A stretch of DNA of 64,000 nucleotides from Phycicoccus sp. Soil802. GTDB taxonomy: Bacteria > Actinomycetota > Actinomycetes > Actinomycetales > Dermatophilaceae. The DNA is taken from NCBI RefSeq assembly GCF_001429605.1, contig NZ_LMSS01000001.1, positions 187,415 to 251,414 of the forward strand, given 5' to 3'. Positions 24,189-31,771 of this stretch are shown here, in pieces. Both the position numbers and the translations under genes were made by a program. The notes beneath the pieces were generated by a model. It was not told where the DNA came from, searched no databases, and worked only from the letters and a program-made list of their open reading frames with translations. Position 1 is the first letter of the stretch; each line of letters begins with the position of its first letter.

Positions 24189-25958
24189 TCAGGGGCGCTT
24201 GGGGGGCTCCCTGCGGGCGCTCTCGAGGGCGGGGCGGGTCTCGTCGTCGCTGGCCTCGATGGCACCGATCGACTCGTGGCCGTGGCCGTCGTGGTGGGCG
24301 GCGGCGAGCTCAGCCGGCGTGACCGGGTTGATCGAGTCGCTGAAGTAGAACCGGGACAGTGCCGAGCGGGCCTTGTCCTTGCGCGCGGTGGGCGAGACCA
24401 CGCCGTGCTCGTCGGTCGCCCGCTCCAGGGTGAGGACCTCGTGGGGGTCGTGCTGCACGAGGTTCCAGCGGGTGAACTCGTCGAGCGGCTCGTGCTGCTC
24501 GAAGAACTTCCCGTCGGCGGTGCGGATGATGCGACCGGTCTCGCGGCCGTGCAGGACCAGGTCGCGGTCCTTGCGCTGCAGCGACAGGCAGATCCGCTTG
24601 GTCACCCAGAACACCAGTGGGGGAGCGATGAAGAACGCCGCCCGCAGGATGTGGGTGATGTCGTTGATGGACAGGTGCAGCTTGATCGCCATCAGGTCGT
24701 TGCCGGCGGCGAACATGAGCACGCCGTAGGCCGTCAGCGCTGCCATGCCCAGCCCCGTGCGGGTGGGGTTGTTGCGCGGCCGGTCGAGCAGGTGGTGCTC
24801 GCGGGTGTCGCCGGTCACCCACCGCTCGAGGAACGGGTAGACGGCCATCAGCCCGTACATCACGGGGATCAGCAGGATCGCGCCGATCATGACGTTGAAC
24901 GAGAAGGTGAACCCGAACGCGGTGAACTCCAGCCAGCCCGGCAGCAGGCGCAGCGCTCCGTCGGCGAAGCCCATGTACCAGTCCGGTTGGGACCCCGCCG
25001 TCACGGGCGACGGGTCGTACGGCCCGTAGGCCCAGATCGGGTTGATCGTGACCAGGCCCGAGATGAGCGAGATGACACCGAAGACGATGAAGAAGAAGCC
25101 ACCGGCCTTAGCCGCGTAGACCGGCATCACCGGGAAGCCGACGACGTTGTCGTTGGTGCGACCCGGCCCGGGGAACTGGGTGTGCTTGTGCACGAACACC
25201 AGCCCGATGTGCGCCGTGAACAGGCCGACCAGGATCGCCGGGAGCAGCAGCACGTGGATCGAGAACAGGCGGGGGATGATCGCCTCGCCCGGGAACGGGC
25301 CGTCGAACAGCGCGAACGACAGGTAGGAGCCGAGCACGGGCACCGAGCGCATGAAGCCCTCGGCGGCGCGCAGGCCGGTGCCGGACAGCAGGTCGTCGGG
25401 GAGCGAGTAGCCCGCGAAGCCCTCGACCAGGGCCAGCATCGACAGGATGCAGCCGATCACCCAGTTGATCTCGCGCGGCTTGCGGAACGCGCCGGTGAAG
25501 AAGACGCGGAGCATGTGGACCGACAGCGCCACGATGAACATCAGCGCGGCCCAGTGGTGGATCTGGCGGATCAGCAGGCCACCGCGGATGTCGAACGAGA
25601 TGTCGACGGTGGAGCGGAACGCCTCGGACATCGTGATGCCACGCAACGGCAGGTAGGAGCCGTCGTAGACGACCTGACCGGCGCTCGGGACGAACCAGAA
25701 GGTGAGGAAGGTGCCCGACAGCAGGCAGATGATCATGGAGTACATGGCGACTTCGCCGAGCATGAACGACCAGTGCTCGGGGAAGACCTTCTTCATGAGG
25801 TAGCCCACGGGCTTGGCGGCGCCGGTGCGGTCGTCGAGCCAGCCGGCCACTCCACCGACGGCCTTCAGGGCGGGGGCGGTGGGTGCCTCGGGCGTGGCGT
25901 CGTCCTTGCGCAGGCGATCGATGGGGTCGGCCGACCCGCTGCGTCCGTTGCTGCTCAT
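24189..25958 (-). CDS. qcrB: Cytochrome bc complex cytochrome b subunit
   Basis: The 589-residue membrane subunit oxidises menaquinol and holds two b hemes. The paired heme His are visible in RQIHHWAALMFIVALSVHML and FSIHVLLLPAILVGLFTAHI. The Qo-site loop is QPDWYMGFADG, the PDWY variant of the PEWY motif also used in mycobacteria. The protein has about eight helices plus a long C-terminal cytosolic extension (from roughly residue 430) typical of Actinomycetota. ATG at 25958 overlaps the qcrA stop. It is the target site of anti-mycobacterial bcc inhibitors in relatives. Confidence 0.97.
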   Translation of the reverse strand: MSSNGRSGSADPIDRLRKDDATPEAPTAPALKAVGGVAGWLDDRTGAAKPVGYLMKKVFPEHWSFMLGEVAMYSMIICLLSGTFLTFWFVPSAGQVVYDGSYLPLRGITMSEAFRSTVDISFDIRGGLLIRQIHHWAALMFIVALSVHMLRVFFTGAFRKPREINWVIGCILSMLALVEGFAGYSLPDDLLSGTGLRAAEGFMRSVPVLGSYLSFALFDGPFPGEAIIPRLFSIHVLLLPAILVGLFTAHIGLVFVHKHTQFPGPGRTNDNVVGFPVMPVYAAKAGGFFFIVFGVISLISGLVTINPIWAYGPYDPSPVTAGSQPDWYMGFADGALRLLPGWLEFTAFGFTFSFNVMIGAILLIPVMYGLMAVYPFLERWVTGDTREHHLLDRPRNNPTRTGLGMAALTAYGVLMFAAGNDLMAIKLHLSINDITHILRAAFFIAPPLVFWVTKRICLSLQRKDRDLVLHGRETGRIIRTADGKFFEQHEPLDEFTRWNLVQHDPHEVLTLERATDEHGVVSPTARKDKARSALSRFYFSDSINPVTPAELAAAHHDGHGHESIGAIEASDDETRPALESARREPPKRP

Positions 25959-27046
25959 GCGGAACCACGCTCCCAGAAACTCGGACCGACAGCCTCACGG
26001 AACGGGGCGTCGGCCACCAGGTAACCCTCGGAATCGACGGTGATCTTCAGCTGCGGCAAGGGGCGCTTGGCCGGGCCGAAGATGACCTTGCAGTCCTGCG
26101 TCACGTCGAACGTCGACTGGTGGCAGGGGCAGAGCAGGTGGTGCGTCTGCTGCTCGTACAGACCCACGGGGCAACCGACGTGGGTGCAGATCTTGGAGTA
26201 GGCGACGATGCCCTCGTGGCCCCAGTCGCGTTCCTTCTGGGGCTTGATGTCCTCGGGGTTGAGGCGCATCAGGAGCACTGCCGCCTTGGCCTTGTCCTCG
26301 AGGACGTGCTCGGAGTCCTTGATCGACTCGGGGAGCACGTGGAAGACCGAGCCGATGGTGACCTGGTCGGCGCGGATCGGCGTGCGCTCGGGGTCGCGGA
26401 CGAGCCGGTCGCCCTTCTTCCACATGGTCGTGGACAGCTGGTCCTTCGGGAGCGGGCCCAGTCCACCGACCAGCGGCAGCAGGATCGCGAGCGGCGGCAG
26501 TGCCAGCGCGCCGGCGAGTGAGAACTTGATGAGGGGGCGGCGCCCGAGCTGGGCCTTCTCGCCCCCGTCCATGAGGTTGGTGACGACCCGCTGGCGGTCC
26601 TCGTCACTCGCTCGCTGGGTGTGGCGGTACTCGACCGACTCGGAGTCGGGCATCAGGGTCTTGGCCCAGTGCACGGCGCCGACGCCGCACCCGAGCAGGG
26701 CCAGCGCCATGGTGATCCCGAGGACCACGTTGTAGATGCTGGCGTTGCCAATGCCGGGGATGAAGCCCGACTTCTCGGGGTCGATGGCGAAGTAGGCCAC
26801 GATGAAGAGGATGGTGCCGAGGCTGGAGAGCCCGAAGAGCGCCGCGACCTGCTTCTCGGCGCGCTTGGCGCCCTTCTCGTCCAGGTCGGCCATCCGCGCG
26901 ACGTGCGGGGGAAGGCCCGGGTCCTCGAAGCGGGCCGGCAGACCGCCGGTGCCCTCGACGTGGCCCTGGTCGAGGCGGACCGCCGTCGAGCCGTAGCCGT
27001 CGCCAGTGCCGACGACCTCGCCGTGCGGCGTGTCGTGTTCGCTCAT
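25955..27046 (-). CDS. qcrA: Rieske iron-sulfur subunit of the bcc complex
   Basis: The 363-residue subunit has a long cytosolic N-terminus and three predicted membrane helices (ALFGLSSLGTILFIVAYFAI, IYNVVLGITMALALLGCGVG and KFSLAGALALPPLAILLPLV), the actinobacterial arrangement. A C-terminal Rieske domain follows. The [2Fe-2S] ligands are in CTHVGCPVGL and LLCPCHQSTFD. It relays electrons from menaquinol at QcrB to QcrC. The order qcrC-qcrA-qcrB on the minus strand with a stop-start overlap into qcrB indicates one operon; an 85-bp gap separates it from qcrC. Confidence 0.97.
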   Translation of the reverse strand: MSEHDTPHGEVVGTGDGYGSTAVRLDQGHVEGTGGLPARFEDPGLPPHVARMADLDEKGAKRAEKQVAALFGLSSLGTILFIVAYFAIDPEKSGFIPGIGNASIYNVVLGITMALALLGCGVGAVHWAKTLMPDSESVEYRHTQRASDEDRQRVVTNLMDGGEKAQLGRRPLIKFSLAGALALPPLAILLPLVGGLGPLPKDQLSTTMWKKGDRLVRDPERTPIRADQVTIGSVFHVLPESIKDSEHVLEDKAKAAVLLMRLNPEDIKPQKERDWGHEGIVAYSKICTHVGCPVGLYEQQTHHLLCPCHQSTFDVTQDCKVIFGPAKRPLPQLKITVDSEGYLVADAPFREAVGPSFWERGSA

Positions 27047-27131
27047 CGTGTCGTCGATCCTGTCGAGTCGCGGTGGTCAGTTCCAGTGTCGCCGCACGGG
27101 GCGGATGTGGCCAGACATGGTGACGCAGTCA

Positions 27132-27917
27132 TCACGCGGCCTTCCGGCCGAGCCAGACGGCGAAGCCGACCATGATGCCGAGCCCGAAGATCCAGACGAA
27201 CAGGCCCTCGGAGACGGGGCCGAGGTTGCCCAGGGCCATGCCGCCGACGTTCTCCTGCTTGTCGACCTCGTGGAGGTAGGCGACGATGTCGTTCTTGGCC
27301 TCGGGGGAGATGTTGTCGTCGTTGAAGACGGGCATCGACTGCGGGCCGGTCACCATCGCCTCGTAGATGTGCTTGCCCTCGATGTCGCGCAGGGCCGGGG
27401 CGTACTTGCCCCGGGTGAGCGCGCCACCCGAGCCGGCGAAGTTGTGGCACATGGCGCAGTTGACGCGGAACAGCTCGGCGCCGAGGGCGACGTCGCCACC
27501 CTCACCAGTGGTGTACTCCGCGTCGGGCACGGCGGGGCCGGGGGCCAGCGAGGCGATGTAGGCGGCGACGGCCGAGATCTGTTCCTGGGTGAACCGGACC
27601 TCGTCGGCGCGGGGCGCCTGGACGTTCGGGGCTGCCATCGGCATCCGTCCGGTGCCCATCTGGAAGTCCACGGCCGCGGCGCCGACGCCCGGGAGGGCGG
27701 GGCCGGCCTTCGTGCCCTGGGCCTGCAGGCCGTGGCAGGTCGCGCAGTTGGCCAGGAAGAGCTTCTTGCCCTCCTCGACCGAGCTGGCCGCGGCAGTGGC
27801 GGCGTCGGCCTGCTTGGGGGCGAAGGTCGAGTACGCGACCCCGGTGAGGATCAGACCCAGGAGCAGGAGCAGGGCGATCGCGGCCGGGTGTCGGCGGCGG
27901 GCGGCCAAGGCGTTCAC
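27132..27917 (-). CDS. qcrC: Diheme cytochrome c subunit of the bcc complex
   Basis: The 261-residue protein has an N-terminal signal anchor (IALLLLLGLILTGVAYSTFA), two heme c sites (NCATCHGLQAQGT and NCAMCHNFAGSGG) and a C-terminal membrane helix (GLFVWIFGLGIMVGFAVWLG). The diheme form replaces a soluble cytochrome c and hands electrons straight to CuA of CtaC in the bcc-aa3 supercomplex. Methionine ligands are plausible in GTGRMPMAAP and TGPQSMPVF. It follows ctaE on the minus strand with 64 bp between. Confidence 0.97.
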   Translation of the reverse strand: MNALAARRRHPAAIALLLLLGLILTGVAYSTFAPKQADAATAAASSVEEGKKLFLANCATCHGLQAQGTKAGPALPGVGAAAVDFQMGTGRMPMAAPNVQAPRADEVRFTQEQISAVAAYIASLAPGPAVPDAEYTTGEGGDVALGAELFRVNCAMCHNFAGSGGALTRGKYAPALRDIEGKHIYEAMVTGPQSMPVFNDDNISPEAKNDIVAYLHEVDKQENVGGMALGNLGPVSEGLFVWIFGLGIMVGFAVWLGRKAA

Positions 27918-27981
27918 GGTGCGGTCCTGTCGACGGAGGTGGGCAGGGCTGGCTGGGGGTGCGGGTGGAGCATCGTGCCGG

Positions 27982-28647
27982 TCACTTCAACAGGTAGATC
28001 GTCGCGAACAGCGCGATCCACACGACGTCGACGAAGTGCCAGTAGTAGGAGGTCACGACAGCACCCGCGGCCTGCGCATGGCTGTAGTGCCGGGTCGTGA
28101 AGGTGCGGCCGATGATGAGCAGGAAGGCGAGGAGGCCGCCGGTCACGTGCATGGCATGGAAGCCGGTCGTCAGGTAGAAGACCGAGCCGTACGCGGTGGA
28201 CGAGAGGGTGATGCCCTCGTGGACCAGCTCGGAGTACTCGAGCACCTGCCCGGACACGAAGATCGCGCCGAAGATGTAGGTCAGCACGTACCACTCGCGC
28301 ATGCCCCAGTTCTTGACCGCGAGGAGGCTGGCGTCGCCGCGATGCGGCTTGCCGTGCTCCGCCGCGTGGACGCCGAGCTGGCACCACACCGAGGACACCA
28401 CGAGGACGATCGTGTTGATGGTGGCGAAGGGCACGTTGAGCACCTCGGTCGAGGTGTGCCACAGGTCCGGCTCGACCGAGCGGATCGTGAAGTACATCGC
28501 GAACAGGCCAGCGAAGAACATCAGCTCGCTGGAGAGCCAGACGATGGTGCCGACCGACACCATGTTGGGTCGGGACACCGGCCCGTGGCCGGGGATGCTG
28601 CCGGCCGAGCGAGCGGGTTCAGAGGTCACTGGAGATGCGGTCGCCAC
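27982..28647 (-). CDS. ctaE: Cytochrome c oxidase subunit III
   Basis: The 221-residue subunit III starts [20 protein letters not shown] and has five predicted helices, as usual for actinobacteria. Conserved blocks are [60 protein letters not shown] and [20 protein letters not shown]. An in-frame extension to 28758 overlaps the divergent gene and lacks similarity. The GTG at 28647 is backed by TAATCT 7 nt upstream. It heads the ctaE-qcrCAB operon, the same order as in mycobacteria. Confidence 0.96.
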   Translation of the reverse strand: MATASPVTSEPARSAGSIPGHGPVSRPNMVSVGTIVWLSSELMFFAGLFAMYFTIRSVEPDLWHTSTEVLNVPFATINTIVLVVSSVWCQLGVHAAEHGKPHRGDASLLAVKNWGMREWYVLTYIFGAIFVSGQVLEYSELVHEGITLSSTAYGSVFYLTTGFHAMHVTGGLLAFLLIIGRTFTTRHYSHAQAAGAVVTSYYWHFVDVVWIALFATIYLLK

Positions 28648-28654
28648 GTGCGCC

Positions 28655-28660
28655 AGATTA
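28655..28660 (-). promoter_or_regulatory. -10 element TAATCT for ctaE-qcrCAB
   Basis: On the minus strand TAATCT ends 7 nt before the GTG start of ctaE, so the respiratory operon probably begins with a leaderless message. Confidence 0.6.
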
Positions 28661-28730
28661 GCCACATTCCCAGTCCGGCACACCGTCGACCCCCCGATGG
28701 GCGCGTGACCGCGCCGAAACGCCGCACCGG

Positions 28731-28736
28731 TAGCAT
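28731..28736 (+). promoter_or_regulatory. -10 element TAGCAT for the receiver-like gene
   Basis: TAGCAT ends 7 nt before the ATG at 28744. It is back to back with the ctaE promoter, 70 bp away. Confidence 0.6.
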
Positions 28737-28743
28737 CAGCGCC

Positions 28744-29208
28744 ATGACCGCTTCGCACGCGACCGCCGCTGACGTCCCGACCTCGTCGGGGTCACCAGCA
28801 GCGGCTCAGACCCGTCAGATCTCGGTGCTCTTGTACAGCGACGACAAGACCACCCGGGACGCTGTCCGCGTCACCGTGGGCCGTCGGCCGGCCCGCGACG
28901 TCGAGGTCTCCTCGTGGCGGGAGTGTGCCACCGCGGCGGCGGTGATCGAGGCCGTCGAGAACGCCTCGTTCGACGTCCTCATCCTCGACGGCGAGGCGGC
29001 CCCGACCGGTGGGCTCGGCCTCTGCCGGCAGCTCAAGAGCGAGATCTTCGCCTGCCCCCCGGTGCTGGTGCTGACCGGTCGCCCGCAGGACGGCTGGCTG
29101 GCCACCTGGTCGCTCGCCGACCTGGCCGTCCCGCACCCGCTCGACCCGATCGCCCTGGCCTCGGCCGTGGCCGAGCTGGGTCGCCGCGGGCGTCCCAGCG
29201 CCTCCTGA
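28744..29208 (+). CDS. Receiver-domain-like protein without output domain
   Basis: The 154-residue product consists of a Ala/Ser-rich head and one receiver-like domain beginning [39 protein letters not shown] segment carries the Asp at the phosphorylation position, and [12 protein letters not shown] holds a Thr switch residue. The usual C-terminal Lys-Pro is replaced by His-Pro ([12 protein letters not shown]), so phosphotransfer chemistry may be impaired. There is no DNA-binding domain. It lies between the divergent ctaE operon and trpD, 4 nt before the trpD start, and is probably cotranscribed with trpD. It may be a protein-protein signalling module. Confidence 0.75.
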   Translation: MTASHATAADVPTSSGSPAAAQTRQISVLLYSDDKTTRDAVRVTVGRRPARDVEVSSWRECATAAAVIEAVENASFDVLILDGEAAPTGGLGLCRQLKSEIFACPPVLVLTGRPQDGWLATWSLADLAVPHPLDPIALASAVAELGRRGRPSAS

Positions 29209-29212
29209 GCCG

Positions 29213-30310
29213 GTGACCGCACGCGAGCCGGCCGGTCACACCTGGCCGGACCTGCTCACCCTGCTCATCGCCGGTGAGCACCTGAGCACCGACCAGGCCG
29301 CCTGGGCGATGAACGAGATCATGGGCGGCGAGGCCTCACCGGTCCGGGTCGCCGGCTTCCTCGTCGCGCTGCGGTCCAAGGGCGAGACGGTCGAGGAGCT
29401 CCGCGGGCTGGCCGACGTCATGCTCGCCCACGCCAACCAGATCGAGGTGCCGGGGCCGAGCCTCGACATCGTCGGCACCGGTGCGGACCGCTCGAACACG
29501 GTCAACATCTCCACGATGGCCTCGGTCGTCATCGCGGCCAGTGGGGTCAAGGTGGTCAAGCACGGCAACCGCGCCGCGTCGTCTGCCTCGGGCTCGGCCG
29601 ACGTCCTCGAGGCGCTCGGCGTCAACCTCACGCTCACCCCGGCCCAGGTGGCCGAGGTGGCCGCCGAGGCCGGCATCACCTTCTGCTTCGCCCAGGCGTT
29701 CCACCCGGCCATGCGGCACGCCGCCGCGGCCCGCAGCGGGCTCGGCGTCGGCACCGCCTTCAACGTCCTCGGTCCGCTGACCAACCCGGCCCGTCCCACC
29801 TACGCCGCCGTGGGGGTGGCCGACCCGCGGATGGCGCCCCTCATCGCTGGCGTCTTCGCGGGGCGCGGCTCCGCGGCCGCCGTCTTCCGCGGCGACGACG
29901 GGCTCGACGAGCTGACACTCAGCACGACGTCGACCGTGTGGTGGGTGCGCGACGGCGTGGTCAGCCAGCGCGTCTTCGACCCGCTCCACGTCGGCCTCGA
30001 GCGGCAGCCCGTGGAGGCCCTGCGCGGCGCGGACGCCGCGCACAACGCCCAGGTGGCCCGCGACCTCTTCGGCGGCCAGCGTGGCGCAGTGCGTGACGCG
30101 GTGGTGCTCAACGCCGGGATGGCGCTCGCCCTCGCCGGTCGGGACCTCGAGGGCGGTGCGGAGCCGGCCACGCACGACGCCACCGACGAGGCGTTCGCCG
30201 CCAGCGTGCGCCTCGGCATGGACCGCGCCGAGGCCACCCTCGACTCGGGCGCCGCCGCTGCCCGGCTCGAGCAGTGGGCCGCTGCGACGCAGCGCCTCAC
30301 CTCCGCCTGA
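29213..30310 (+). CDS. trpD: Anthranilate phosphoribosyltransferase
   Basis: The 365-residue enzyme joins anthranilate to PRPP in tryptophan synthesis. Signatures are [20 protein letters not shown] (PRPP binding, around residue 84), [20 protein letters not shown], and [20 protein letters not shown] (anthranilate site). The usual TGGD is GTGADR here, as in part of the family. GTG at 29213 immediately follows the receiver-like gene. No other trp genes are present, which matches the isolated trpD of the mycobacterial locus (Rv2192c). Confidence 0.96.
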   Translation: MTAREPAGHTWPDLLTLLIAGEHLSTDQAAWAMNEIMGGEASPVRVAGFLVALRSKGETVEELRGLADVMLAHANQIEVPGPSLDIVGTGADRSNTVNISTMASVVIAASGVKVVKHGNRAASSASGSADVLEALGVNLTLTPAQVAEVAAEAGITFCFAQAFHPAMRHAAAARSGLGVGTAFNVLGPLTNPARPTYAAVGVADPRMAPLIAGVFAGRGSAAAVFRGDDGLDELTLSTTSTVWWVRDGVVSQRVFDPLHVGLERQPVEALRGADAAHNAQVARDLFGGQRGAVRDAVVLNAGMALALAGRDLEGGAEPATHDATDEAFAASVRLGMDRAEATLDSGAAAARLEQWAAATQRLTSA

Positions 30311-30324
30311 CCCCCACCGGCGGC

Positions 30325-31710
30325 TCAGCCGTCGACCTCCTCGGCGGCCACCCGCAGGATGGCGGCGACCGAGCGGTCGACGTCCTGCTCGGTGGTCGAC
30401 CAGTTCGAGACCGAGACCCGCATCAGCCGGCGCCCGTGCCAGGTCGTCGCGCCGAGCCAGCAGGTCCCCTCGCGCTGGACGCCCTCGACGATCCGGTCGG
30501 TGCGCTCGTCGCTGCCGAAGCCGACCAGCACCTGGTTGAGGACGACGTCGTTGACCACGTCGGCCCCACCGGCTTCGAGGCCGTCGGCGAAGCGCTGGGC
30601 CAGGGTGCAGCAGCGCTCGACCAGGTCGGCGACGCCGTCGCGTCCCAGCTCGCGCAGGGCAGCCCACACGGCGAAACCCCTGGCCCGCCGTGAGGACTCG
30701 GGCACCAGGTCGCCCAGGGCCGGCATCGGGCCGCCCTGTCCGGTGAGGTACGCCGCGGTGTAGGACAACGACCCGGCGTGCACCTGGGGGTGCGCGCAGA
30801 TGGCGAAGCCGCAGTCGTAGGGCACGTTGAGCCACTTGTGTGCGTCGCACGACCACGAGTCCGCGAGGTCGACCCCGTCGACCAGGTGTGCCCTCGCGGG
30901 GCTGGCCCCCGCCCAGAGGCCGAACGCGCCGTCGACGTGCACCCACGCTCCGTGCCGCCGCGCCACCGCGCTCGCCGCCCGCAGGTCGTCGCAGGCGCCG
31001 GTGTTGACGTTGCCGGACTGGAGGCACACGATCGTCGGTCCGGGTTCGGAGCGCGCCAGGACGGCCGCCAGGTCGGCCACCTCGATGGCGCCGTTGGCGT
31101 CCGTCGCCACCTCCTCGACGACGGCCGTCCCGAACCCGATCAGCCGCAGCGCCCGGTCGATCGTCGCGTGGCGCTCGGCGCTCGCCACCACGCGCACCCG
31201 GGGCGCTCCGAGGAGGCCGTCCTTCTCGACGTCCCAACCCACCGACCCGAGGACGTGGTGGCGGGCGGTGGCGAGGCTGACGGTGTTGGCCCCCTGGGCC
31301 CCGGTGACGAACCCCACGGTGGCTCCGGCCGGCAGCCCGAGCAGGTCCTTGAGCCAGCCGCCCGCGAGGTCCTCGGCCACGGCCGCGGCGGGGGAGAGGG
31401 TCGCGTTGAACGCGCACTGGTCCCACCCCACCGCGACCAGGTCGGCCGCGCTCGCCGCGGGCAGCGCTCCGCCGATGACGAAGCCGAAGAAGCGGGGACC
31501 CGGGGTGCCGACCAAGCCCGGCCCGAAGGTCTCGACCAGCTCGTCCAGGACCTCCCCGGCGGGGGTCGGCCGGTCACGCAGGGCCACGTCCGCGGACCCA
31601 CGCAGCGCCTGCGCGGACAGCCGGGCCGCAACCGGGGCAGCGGCCACCGCCGCGCGGTGGTCGGCTGCCACGCGGGCAGCCCGGTCGAACAAGGTGGTGA
31701 GGTCGTCCAT
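30325..31710 (-). CDS. PLP-dependent group II decarboxylase family protein
   Basis: The 461-residue fold-type I enzyme resembles aromatic-amino-acid / diaminobutyrate / glutamate decarboxylases. Visible features are GFVTGAQGANTVSLATARHH (cofactor phosphate loop), SAERHATIDRALRLIG with the His stacking on PLP, WVHVDGAFGLWA with the pyridine-binding Asp, and SWSCDAHKWLNVPYDCG with the Schiff-base Lys. Substrate specificity cannot be assigned; some homologues are annotated as aspartate aminotransferase-family proteins. ATG at 31710 follows TACCTT by 6 nt. A longer frame to 32118 overlaps the next gene and is rejected. It converges on trpD with 14 bp between. Confidence 0.88.
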   Translation of the reverse strand: MDDLTTLFDRAARVAADHRAAVAAAPVAARLSAQALRGSADVALRDRPTPAGEVLDELVETFGPGLVGTPGPRFFGFVIGGALPAASAADLVAVGWDQCAFNATLSPAAAVAEDLAGGWLKDLLGLPAGATVGFVTGAQGANTVSLATARHHVLGSVGWDVEKDGLLGAPRVRVVASAERHATIDRALRLIGFGTAVVEEVATDANGAIEVADLAAVLARSEPGPTIVCLQSGNVNTGACDDLRAASAVARRHGAWVHVDGAFGLWAGASPARAHLVDGVDLADSWSCDAHKWLNVPYDCGFAICAHPQVHAGSLSYTAAYLTGQGGPMPALGDLVPESSRRARGFAVWAALRELGRDGVADLVERCCTLAQRFADGLEAGGADVVNDVVLNQVLVGFGSDERTDRIVEGVQREGTCWLGATTWHGRRLMRVSVSNWSTTEQDVDRSVAAILRVAAEEVDG

Positions 31711-31716
31711 GACGCG

Positions 31717-31722
31717 AAGGTA
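31717..31722 (-). promoter_or_regulatory. -10 element TACCTT for the PLP decarboxylase gene
   Basis: On the minus strand TACCTT ends 6 nt before the ATG at 31710, a leaderless spacing. Confidence 0.5.
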
Positions 31723-31771
31723 CGCCCGCCTCCCGGCCCAACGCCCGCACCTGATGCACGAGCGCGCCGGG

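Noticed and set aside
28648-28758. Longer N-terminus for CtaE up to 28758
   Set aside because: It overlaps the divergent receiver gene and adds residues with no subunit III similarity, while GTG 28647 has TAATCT at leaderless spacing.
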